Source of the DNA: JAUXLW01 sp964195005 | Lineage (GTDB): Bacteria > Actinomycetota > Acidimicrobiia > Spongiisociales > SHLN01 | Assembly: GCA_964195005.1 (NCBI GenBank) | Contig: CAXMOO010000149.1 | Span: 1 to 11,664, forward strand | DNA: 11,664 nucleotides | Direction of reading: 5' to 3' | Shown: piece by piece, positions 5,441 through 11,664 of the stretch | Numbering within the stretch: position 1 is the stretch's first letter | How the letters are laid out: each line of letters begins with the position of its first letter | Made by a program: the position numbers and the translations under genes | The notes under the pieces: model-generated | What the model saw: the letters and a program-made list of their open reading frames with translations, nothing else | What the model was told of the DNA's origin: nothing | The model's database searches: none

Positions 5441-5794
5441 ATGGCCCGTGCCAAACATGCAGTCCCCTCGCAGCGCAAACGGCGCAAGGTTCTCAAGCAA
5501 GCCAAGGGGTATACCGGAGCCCGCAGCCGCCGGTATCGGACCGCTCACGAACAGGTGCTCGGCGCCCGCGACGACGCCTTCGCCCATCGGCGGGCCCGCA
5601 AAGGTGATTTTCGCCGCCTGTGGATTACCAGGATCAATGCCGCCGCCCGCCAAAACGGAACCACCTATTCACAGCTCATCGCCGGGCTGAAGGCCGCCGA
5701 CGTTGATATCGATAGGAAGATGCTCGCTGAGCTGGCTGTGAACGAACCGGCCGCGTTTCGGGCATTGGTAGAGGTGGCAGGGCAATCCAAGTAG
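5441..5794 (+). CDS. rplT: 50S ribosomal protein L20
   Basis: L20 binds 23S rRNA early in 50S assembly and, in several bacteria, represses its own operon. The 117-aa protein begins MARAKHAVPSQRKRRKVLKQ, followed by AKGYTGARSRRYRTAHEQVL and the RRLWITRINAAARQNGTTYS segment, all typical. ATG 5441 is chosen because GGGGAGG (5427-5433) lies 7 nt upstream and the N-terminus matches the family; an in-frame upstream ATG at 5375 lies within rpmI and adds unrelated sequence. In mycobacteria and streptomycetes an rRNA methyltransferase of the SpoU/TrmH type often separates rplT from pheS; here only 21 nt do. Confidence 0.97.
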   Translation: MARAKHAVPSQRKRRKVLKQAKGYTGARSRRYRTAHEQVLGARDDAFAHRRARKGDFRRLWITRINAAARQNGTTYSQLIAGLKAADVDIDRKMLAELAVNEPAAFRALVEVAGQSK

Positions 5795-5815
5795 GAGACA
5801 GGCCGGTCGACACCG

Positions 5816-6850
5816 ATGGATGAACTGGAAGCAGTCCTGGCGGCGGCCTCCGACGAGGTTGCTGCGACGCAATCGCTTGCAGAGCTAGAAGAGTTGGAGA
5901 CTCGACTCACAGGTCGTAAGTCCGCCCTGGCCGAACTGCGGCGGGGCCTGAGCAAGCTGGATGAGTCAGAGCGCCCAGCAGTCGGGGCCAGACTCAACGC
6001 CGTGGCCGAAGAGCTGGCCGCGCTGGTGGGTAGTCGGCGGCTCATTCTCGAACGCGAAGCTGAAGACCGGCTCCTGGCAGACGACGCGGTGGATATCACG
6101 CTGCCCGGCGTCGGCTACCGAACGGGCACCCACCACTTGATAACCCAGACCATTGACGAGGTGCTGGACATCTTTGTGGCGCTGGGATATCAGGTGGCTA
6201 CTGGACCCGAGATCGAAACAAGCTGGCACAACTTCGATGCTCTCAACACGCCCTGGTGGCATCCCAGCCGGCTTGACAGCGACACCATGTACGTCGACTA
6301 CGGGGAGTCTGATGATGAGCTGCCCCTCAGGACTCACACTTCCCCGGTTCAGGCCCGGGTGATGATGGCTCAGGATCCCCCCGTGTATGTGGTGGTCCCC
6401 GGCCGGACGTACCGCACAGATACCTTCGACGCCGCCCACTCACCGGTCTTCCATCAGATGGAGGGACTGGCTGTGGCCGATGGGATCACATTCGGTGACC
6501 TGAAAGGCACCTTGGCACATTTCGCCAGGGAGTACTTCGGCAAAGAACGAACGATCGAATTGATCCCGCACTTCTTCCCCTTCACGGAGCCTTCAGCGGA
6601 GATGCACGTTTCGTGTTTCAACTGTGATGGCTCCGGGTGCCCGGTATGTGGCCGGAGCGGATGGATCGAGCTTCTCGGATGTGGAATGGTCGACCCGAAC
6701 GTCTTCGAGGCCGTGGGTTACGACCCGGCCGAGGTCACCGGTTTCGCTTTCGGTGGTGGCATCGAGCGAATCGCCATGGTGCGTCATGGGATCACCGATA
6801 TCCGCCACTTCTTCGACAACGACCTCCGGGTGAATCGACAGTACATATGA
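5816..6850 (+). CDS. pheS: Phenylalanine--tRNA ligase alpha subunit
   Basis: PheS carries the catalytic core of the alpha2-beta2 enzyme that charges tRNA-Phe. The N-terminal part (about 1-88) is a charged helical coiled coil that contacts tRNA. Class II motifs follow: the NFDALNTP region (139-146), motif 2 around PGRTYRTDTFDAAHSPVFHQ (195-214) and motif 3 in GFAFGGGIERIAM (309-321). Between motifs 2 and 3 is a CxxCx4CxxC cluster (Cys267, Cys270, Cys275, Cys278) just before GWIELLGCGMV. This zinc-knuckle-like insert is absent from E. coli PheS, but as I recall it occurs in other bacterial lineages. The 344-aa length is normal. ATG 5816 has only a distant GGAG (5794-5797). The 3' end overlaps pheT by 4 nt. 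Confidence 0.96.
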   Translation: MDELEAVLAAASDEVAATQSLAELEELETRLTGRKSALAELRRGLSKLDESERPAVGARLNAVAEELAALVGSRRLILEREAEDRLLADDAVDITLPGVGYRTGTHHLITQTIDEVLDIFVALGYQVATGPEIETSWHNFDALNTPWWHPSRLDSDTMYVDYGESDDELPLRTHTSPVQARVMMAQDPPVYVVVPGRTYRTDTFDAAHSPVFHQMEGLAVADGITFGDLKGTLAHFAREYFGKERTIELIPHFFPFTEPSAEMHVSCFNCDGSGCPVCGRSGWIELLGCGMVDPNVFEAVGYDPAEVTGFAFGGGIERIAMVRHGITDIRHFFDNDLRVNRQYI

Positions 6851-9237
6851 AAGTGTCGTGGCGGTGGCTCTCCGAGTTCATTGTTCTACCAGGCGATGAT
6901 CCTGAGCAACTGGCCGGGTCGTTGGCATCTCTCTGCCACGAGGTTGGGGGATATGAGCTGCTCGAGCCTCAGTTCAACGGGGTGGTCGTCGCCAGGGTCA
7001 CGGCCATCCGGGCCCATCCCAATGCCGACAAGGTTCGTCTGGCCACCATCGACTTCAGTTCGGGGGAGCTCGAAGTGGTCTGTGGTGCTTGGAACTTTGA
7101 CGAAGGTGCGACGGTGGCTTACGCCACAGTCGGATCCGAGCTGGCAGGCGGCTTCAAGGTGGACGAACGAGAGATTCGCGGCGTTATGTCCCCGGGAATG
7201 ATCGCTTCCGAACGCGAGCTTGGCTTGGCAGAAGACCACGAAGGCATCCTCCTGCTCGATTCCGGGTTAGAGCTGGGCAGCGACGTTCGCGATCACGTTG
7301 GCCTACCCGACGTGGTTTTCGATCTCTCGATCACCCCCAACCGACCGGATGCCATGTCCATGCTGGGCATTGCCCGGGATCTGGCGGCCAAGTTCGAGCT
7401 CGAGGTTCGCGACCACGAAGTGGAGGTCACCGAGCAAGATCCTCCTTCCGATTTGGTTGTAACGATCGAAGATGCTGAAGCCTGTCCTCGCTTCGTGGCC
7501 CGCCTAGCGCGCAACGTGTCGGTCGGGCCATCACCTCTGTGGATGCGCCAGCGCCTTGAGAGGGCAGGAGTCAGGCCGATCAGCAACGTGGTCGACATCA
7601 CCAACTACGTCATGTTGGAGGTCGGTCAGCCGCTTCACGCTTTTGATCATGACCTGGTCCGAGGTGGGCAATTGCGAGTGCACCGGGCAGTTGAGGGAAC
7701 GACTATGACGACACTCGACGAGGTGGCCCGGGACCTCGATCCGGACGACATCGTGATCTCCGATGCAGAGGGCATCTCCTCTCTGGCCGGCGTGATGGGC
7801 GGCAGCATCAGCGAGGTCGGCGATGCCACGACCAACGTTCTGGTGGAGGCCGCCAACTGGCACCCGCCTTCCATCTTGTATACCTCCAAGCGGCACAACC
7901 TCCGTACGGAGGCCTCGGCCCGTTTCGAGCGCGGGGTCGACCCCAATCTTCCTTTTCGAGCCGCCACCAGGGCCACGGCCCTTCTGGTCGAACTTGCAGG
8001 AGCCGAAGCTGCTTCCGGGGTGGTCGATCTCTACCCCGCGCCGGTTGCGCCGGCCGAGGTAGCGCTTCCCATCGACGAAATCGAACGGTTGCTGGGAACG
8101 GCCTTCTCATCTGAGCACGCCGCCAACCTGCTGGCCAGGCTGGGTATGGAAGTGAGTGGCACCGACCCTCTTCAAGTTCTAGTCCCCACTTACCGCCCGG
8201 ATGTAACGCGTCCCGCAGACTTGATCGAAGAGATCGCTCGACTGCATGGCTACGACCAGTTTCCCCCCACCCTTCCTCGCGGGGCCGGTGGGGGCCTCTC
8301 GCCCTCCCAGACTCGTGAGCGGAACCTGGGGGCCCGGCTGGTGGGAGCCGGTCTCACCGAGGTCGCCACCCTCAGTTTCATGAGTGCCGGCGACCTCGAC
8401 GTGCTGGGAGTACCAGCCGACGACGAGCGACGCCTGACGATAAAAGTGAAGAATCCCCTCAGCGAGGAAGAGGAGATTCTGCGCAGCACCTTGTTGCCGG
8501 GTTTGCTCAAAGTGGCAGCACGGAACCTCAGTTACGGGGAGAGCGGCGTCGCCCTTTTCGAAATAGGTTCCGTCTTTCTCGCCAGGCCTTCGTCGTTCTA
8601 CGAGCGACTGCCAGACCAACCCCATCACGTTGGTTTGTTGATGACCGGGCAGCCCGGGTCACCGGGTTTGAACACAGAGCCCCGGGAGGCGGATGTTTTC
8701 GAGTTGACCGCGGTGGTGGAGAATCTGCTTTCCGGCCTGGGTATTCAGGACTTTGAGCTGCAGCAACAGGCGCGAGCGGGATATCACCCCGGCCGCGGTG
8801 CAGCCCTGATCATCAACGGCCGAGAGGCCGGCTCCGTGGGTGAGATTCACCCGACCGCCGCCCGCACATTTGGCATCAGTGGACGAGTCGGTGTCGCCGA
8901 AATCGCTCTGGCGCCCTTGCTGGAGCCTGTGCCGGTGTGGTCGCTGGATGAGCCGAGCACCTATCCCTACCTCCAGTTCGACCTGGCGTTCGAATTGAGC
9001 GACAACATCCCCTCTTCCAGCCTCATCGCGGCTGTTCATGAAGCCCAGGCCGAGGTGGAGAGTGTGCGCCTGTTCGATAAGTTCCATCTCGGCGATGGGC
9101 GGAAGAGCCTGGCTGTGCGGGTGGTGTTGCGGGCTCAGGATCGGACCCTCACCAATGAGGAGGCCGCGCCCGTGCGGCAGGCCATAATCCAGCACGTGGC
9201 AACCCGGCTCGGGGGAACTCTGCGAGGAGCCGGATGA
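6847..9237 (+). CDS. pheT: Phenylalanine--tRNA ligase beta subunit
   Basis: PheT is the large structural, editing and tRNA-binding subunit of phenylalanyl-tRNA synthetase. At 796 aa it has the full bacterial layout: the opening MKVSWRWLSEF, an EMAP/OB-fold tRNA-binding domain (about 40-150; AHPNADKVRLATID, IRGVMSPGMIAS), the B3/B4 editing domain (about 205-375; VVDITNYVMLEVGQPLHAFD, ASARFERGVDP), the B5 domain (about 400-475), a catalytic-like core (about 485-690), and a C-terminal ferredoxin-fold anticodon-binding domain (about 700-796; YPYLQFDLAFEL, RLFDKFHLGDGRKSLAVRV). The start is ATG 6847, overlapping the pheS stop as ATGA. An in-frame GTG or ATG farther upstream would read through pheS in the wrong frame and is not used. 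It overlaps mpg by 4 nt at its 3' end. Confidence 0.97.
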   Translation: MKVSWRWLSEFIVLPGDDPEQLAGSLASLCHEVGGYELLEPQFNGVVVARVTAIRAHPNADKVRLATIDFSSGELEVVCGAWNFDEGATVAYATVGSELAGGFKVDEREIRGVMSPGMIASERELGLAEDHEGILLLDSGLELGSDVRDHVGLPDVVFDLSITPNRPDAMSMLGIARDLAAKFELEVRDHEVEVTEQDPPSDLVVTIEDAEACPRFVARLARNVSVGPSPLWMRQRLERAGVRPISNVVDITNYVMLEVGQPLHAFDHDLVRGGQLRVHRAVEGTTMTTLDEVARDLDPDDIVISDAEGISSLAGVMGGSISEVGDATTNVLVEAANWHPPSILYTSKRHNLRTEASARFERGVDPNLPFRAATRATALLVELAGAEAASGVVDLYPAPVAPAEVALPIDEIERLLGTAFSSEHAANLLARLGMEVSGTDPLQVLVPTYRPDVTRPADLIEEIARLHGYDQFPPTLPRGAGGGLSPSQTRERNLGARLVGAGLTEVATLSFMSAGDLDVLGVPADDERRLTIKVKNPLSEEEEILRSTLLPGLLKVAARNLSYGESGVALFEIGSVFLARPSSFYERLPDQPHHVGLLMTGQPGSPGLNTEPREADVFELTAVVENLLSGLGIQDFELQQQARAGYHPGRGAALIINGREAGSVGEIHPTAARTFGISGRVGVAEIALAPLLEPVPVWSLDEPSTYPYLQFDLAFELSDNIPSSSLIAAVHEAQAEVESVRLFDKFHLGDGRKSLAVRVVLRAQDRTLTNEEAAPVRQAIIQHVATRLGGTLRGAG

Positions 9238-9782
9238 CGTTGTCGGGCATGCGTCTGGTGGGCCTGGTGGAGGAGATAGCGGTCAACCTGCTCGGGCTCT
9301 CCGTGCGGACCGACTACCAGCCGGGCCCCACGGAGGTGGTCATCACCGAGGTCGAGGCTTACGCCGGTCCCAGAGATCCGGCCAGCCATGCCTACCGCGG
9401 CGAAACCCCGAGGAACCAGTCGATGTTTGGGCCGCGGGGAACCTTGTACGTGTATCGCTCTTACGGTGTGCACTGGTGCATGAACGTTGTGACGGGAGAC
9501 GAGGGCGACCCGTCGGCCGTCTTGTTGCGGGCCGGATTGCCGGCAGTTGGCAGGGACATCATGGCGGCGCGGCGGGGGAGAGAGGACCACCTGACCGACG
9601 GCCCCGGCAAGCTGACTCAGGCGCTCGGGATTACCGGTCGCGACGACGGGACGTCGGTATCCGACGGGCCGGTTCGTGTCTTAGATCGACCACCCGTGAA
9701 GGGGACCATCCTCTCGGGACCTCGAGTGGGCATAACCAAAGCCGTCGACCGACCATGGAGGTTTCGCCTGGTACCGGAGTAG
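9234..9782 (+). CDS. mpg: 3-methyladenine DNA glycosylase (Mpg/AAG family)
   Basis: This family removes alkylated purines such as 3-methyladenine from DNA, starting base excision repair. The 182-aa protein is compact but complete. It contains VITEVEAYAGPRDPASHAYR (37-56) with the presumed catalytic Glu39, TPRNQSMFGPRGTLYVYRSY (58-77), GVHWCMNVV (78-86), SAVLLRAGLP, and DGPGKLTQALGI (122-133). ATG 9234 overlaps the pheT stop as ATGA, with GAGGAG (9224-9229) 4 nt before it, so it is the last gene of the infC-pheT operon or is at least co-translated with pheT. mpg near tRNA synthetase genes is seen in other actinobacteria; I see no functional reason for the pairing. Confidence 0.93.
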   Translation: MTLSGMRLVGLVEEIAVNLLGLSVRTDYQPGPTEVVITEVEAYAGPRDPASHAYRGETPRNQSMFGPRGTLYVYRSYGVHWCMNVVTGDEGDPSAVLLRAGLPAVGRDIMAARRGREDHLTDGPGKLTQALGITGRDDGTSVSDGPVRVLDRPPVKGTILSGPRVGITKAVDRPWRFRLVPE

Positions 9783-9886
9783 GCATCAGCCCCGGAGTCC
9801 TTATCTTCGAATGGCATTGGTGCTAGTGCCCCGACCAGTAACGTTCGCCGCGTTCAGAACGGCCAGTGACGCCGCTGGACAGAGCA
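9783..9886. other. Convergent intergenic gap between mpg and the PBP gene
   Basis: This 104-bp gap separates the ends of two convergent genes. It can form two weak hairpins: 9813-9818 with 9825-9830 (six pairs, 6-nt loop) and CCAGTG 9863-9868 with CGCTGG 9873-9878 (six pairs including a G-T). Neither is followed by a T-tract on either strand, so no intrinsic terminator can be called. No RNA gene or short coding frame is convincing. Confidence 0.4.
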
Positions 9887-11664
9887 CTAGGCGGGGGGAT
9901 TCACCGACACGGTCACGCCGGCACTTGCTGAGGATCCGGCGCTCGGCGACTGTTTCCAGACGCGCCCGGCCCGGCGCAGGGCATCCTCAGGGTCCGATTC
10001 TGGCTCCGTGAGGACGTCAACCGGTATCCCGAAGATGTCGAACTCCGCCAAAGCCCCTTCGATTGTCATGCCAAGAACGTCTGGCACTTCGGAGCCCGGT
10101 TGAGGCCCCGCCAGTGCCAGGACCACGGTCGAGCCACTTTGAGCCGGGATGCCGGGCTCAGGTGATTGACCGAAGATAGTGGCCTGGGGAAGGTTGCCAC
10201 CATCCTTCCATACGAGGCGGACCTCGAAGCCGGCACGGTTGAGTGCGCTGACGGCGGTACCGAGGTCGACTCCGATCACAGGGGGAACCTCATCGGCTCC
10301 GATGCCGACGATGCTCGGTGGGTTGTTGATCGGATCGACCACGGTCGGCACCTTGTCCGGAGGCAAATAGATCCGCAGAACATTCTCGTGAGGTGTAAGC
10401 GGGCCTGCCAGGAAGCCCGTTACGAGATCGATGTACACAGGAACGGTCCCGTCTTCTCCAACCTCAGGGAGCTGGGAGTAGGCCGTCCCGCCGAGAACAT
10501 TGGACGTGTACAACGCCCAGATGCGTGCCGGCCAGGTGCCGCCCGTAATCGTGTACGGCGTGTACGGCTCTTCCATAGGAAGGTTGGTCTCGGCGAAGCC
10601 GACCCAGACCGAGGTGACTAGATCCGGCGTGTAGCCCACAAACCAGGCGTCCCGGTGATCCTGTGACGTGCCCGTCTTCCCTGCGATCGGACGTCCTATC
10701 CGCGCTTGCTGGGCAGTTCCCCGCTTAACCACCTCTGTGAGCGCCGTGGTGACCTGCCGGGCTACCTCCGGTTCGAGAACCTGCTCGATCGAAGTTTTCT
10801 GGTCAACAACCACGGTCCCATCATGCTTCTCAATCGTCGTAAACATCGTCGGCTCGACGCGCAGTCCGTCGGCCGCGAAAACGCCGAAGGCAGTGGCCAT
10901 GTCGAACGGGCTCACCTCCTGGGCTCCGAGCGCCAGCGCGTGAAAAGGCTGCAGGTCGCGGCTGATCCCCAGACGCTCGGCGAGTTCCTCGACGGCCTGG
11001 GGGCCAACGTCGTCGATAATCCGTGCGTAGACGACGTTCACCGAGTAGACCGTGGCTTCGAGAACCGACAGCGGCGGGAAGGCCGACTCGTTGTAGTTCT
11101 CGACATTCCAAACCCGAGAGTCGGTTTCGATCGCGACCACACGGCCGGCATCGTAGATATCGTAAAGATCGACGCCGGACTCGAGGGCAGCCGCGAGGAC
11201 GAACGGCTTAAAGGACGAGCCGGGCTGGCGTAAACCCTGAGTGGCCAGATTGAACTTGGCAATCGGATCGTCGGGGTCGTAGAAGTCGCGGCCCCCGACA
11301 ATTGCTCGAACATACCCGGTGCGGGGGTCAATGGAGACCAGGGCAGAGTCCGGGCCGTCCTGCCCGGTGATTGACTCAATTGCATCCTCCGCGGCCTCCT
11401 GCATGGCCGGCTCGAGTGTCGTGTAAATGCGGAGGCCACCTTGAAACAGTGCGTTGTATCTATCAGTCGGTGTTTCACCGAGGCGAACGTCGTCGAGGAG
11501 CTGCTGCTTGAGCTCCTCGACGAAATACGGATAGCGGGACCGGGCCAGGCGCTGCGTCGGGGGAGCGACTTCGACGGCTTCTAGGGCGGCAACCACCGCC
11601 TCGGATTCAGTGATGTATCCGGCAGAGACCATCTGGTTCAAGACCACACGGCGCCTGGCAGCTG
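9887..11664 (-). CDS. Class A penicillin-binding protein with PASTA domains (partial, N-terminus outside window)
   Basis: This is the C-terminal part (591 complete codons) of a bifunctional murein glycosyltransferase/transpeptidase that polymerises and cross-links peptidoglycan outside the membrane. The frame stays open to the window edge. The first residues, AARRRVVLNQM, resemble the end of a glycosyltransferase domain, so the membrane anchor and most of that domain lie beyond 11664. Counting from the first full codon at the edge, the transpeptidase domain shows SxxK at Ser149-Lys152 (PGSSFKPF), SxN at Ser207-Asn209 (YSVNVVYARI) and KTG at Lys329-Gly331 (AGKTGTSQDHRDAWFVGYTP). Two PASTA domains follow (about 457-519 and 524-590), each opening with a VPPV/VPDV-type motif. 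PASTA domains are typical of actinobacterial PonA-type proteins and are thought to sense cell-wall fragments or aid localisation. GTG 11647 is internal, not the start. Confidence 0.93.
   Translation of the reverse strand, partial: AARRRVVLNQMVSAGYITESEAVVAALEAVEVAPPTQRLARSRYPYFVEELKQQLLDDVRLGETPTDRYNALFQGGLRIYTTLEPAMQEAAEDAIESITGQDGPDSALVSIDPRTGYVRAIVGGRDFYDPDDPIAKFNLATQGLRQPGSSFKPFVLAAALESGVDLYDIYDAGRVVAIETDSRVWNVENYNESAFPPLSVLEATVYSVNVVYARIIDDVGPQAVEELAERLGISRDLQPFHALALGAQEVSPFDMATAFGVFAADGLRVEPTMFTTIEKHDGTVVVDQKTSIEQVLEPEVARQVTTALTEVVKRGTAQQARIGRPIAGKTGTSQDHRDAWFVGYTPDLVTSVWVGFAETNLPMEEPYTPYTITGGTWPARIWALYTSNVLGGTAYSQLPEVGEDGTVPVYIDLVTGFLAGPLTPHENVLRIYLPPDKVPTVVDPINNPPSIVGIGADEVPPVIGVDLGTAVSALNRAGFEVRLVWKDGGNLPQATIFGQSPEPGIPAQSGSTVVLALAGPQPGSEVPDVLGMTIEGALAEFDIFGIPVDVLTEPESDPEDALRRAGRVWKQSPSAGSSASAGVTVSVNPPA

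Noticed and set aside
6637..6846. Long N-terminal extension of the pheT frame into pheS
   Set aside because: PheT proteins start at MKVSWRWL, the upstream part is out-of-frame pheS sequence, and ATG 6847 overlaps the pheS stop as expected for coupled genes.
9783..9886. Possible tRNA or terminator in the convergent gap
   Set aside because: There is no cloverleaf, no T-loop consensus, and the hairpins lack T-tracts.
10706..11233. 175-aa and other + strand frames opposite the PBP gene
   Set aside because: They are antisense shadows of a well-supported transpeptidase gene, are rich in Arg and low-complexity residues, and lack ribosome binding sites.

Overview
This is a high-GC bacterial window made almost entirely of housekeeping genes. 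The gene content suggests an actinobacterial lineage, possibly Acidimicrobiia-like: a riboswitch-led rib operon encoding a fused RibBA, an infC that begins with a non-canonical ATC and follows the actinobacterial N-terminal pattern, and a class A penicillin-binding protein with C-terminal PASTA domains. The placement is inference from gene style; no rRNA or other taxonomic marker is present.

Region 1 (18-3482) is a complete riboflavin operon on the + strand. An FMN riboswitch is followed by ribD, ribE, ribBA and ribH, each overlapping the next by 1-4 nt. Together they convert GTP and ribulose 5-phosphate to riboflavin, apart from the pyrimidine phosphate phosphatase. Sequence between the aptamer and ribD can form a hairpin that hides the ribD Shine-Dalgarno (SD) sequence, which points to translational control and places the ribD start at ATG 189.

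Region 2 (3483-3658) is a short repeat-rich gap. It holds an 11-bp perfect hairpin just after ribH, a 59-bp second copy of the ribH 3' end (58/59 identical, same reading frame), and a heptanucleotide tandem repeat. A peroxiredoxin-like gene with a CxC motif lies beyond it on the - strand (3659-4354).

Region 3 (about 4470-9782) is a translation operon on the + strand: promoter-like sequence, a leader with two consecutive terminator-like hairpins, then infC (start ATC 4629), rpmI (overlapping infC by 32 nt), rplT, pheS, pheT and mpg. It supplies initiation factor 3, ribosomal proteins L35 and L20, both subunits of phenylalanyl-tRNA synthetase, and a 3-methyladenine DNA glycosylase coupled to pheT by a 4-nt overlap.

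Region 4 (9783-11664) is a short convergent gap followed by the 3' part of a bifunctional penicillin-binding protein gene on the - strand. Its transpeptidase and two PASTA domains are visible; its N-terminal part lies outside the window.

I found no mobile element, CRISPR array, tRNA or rRNA, and no unknown multi-gene system. The points most worth a second look are regulatory and structural: the riboswitch expression platform, the infC start and attenuator-like leader, the infC/rpmI overlap, and the in-frame duplication of the ribH tail.
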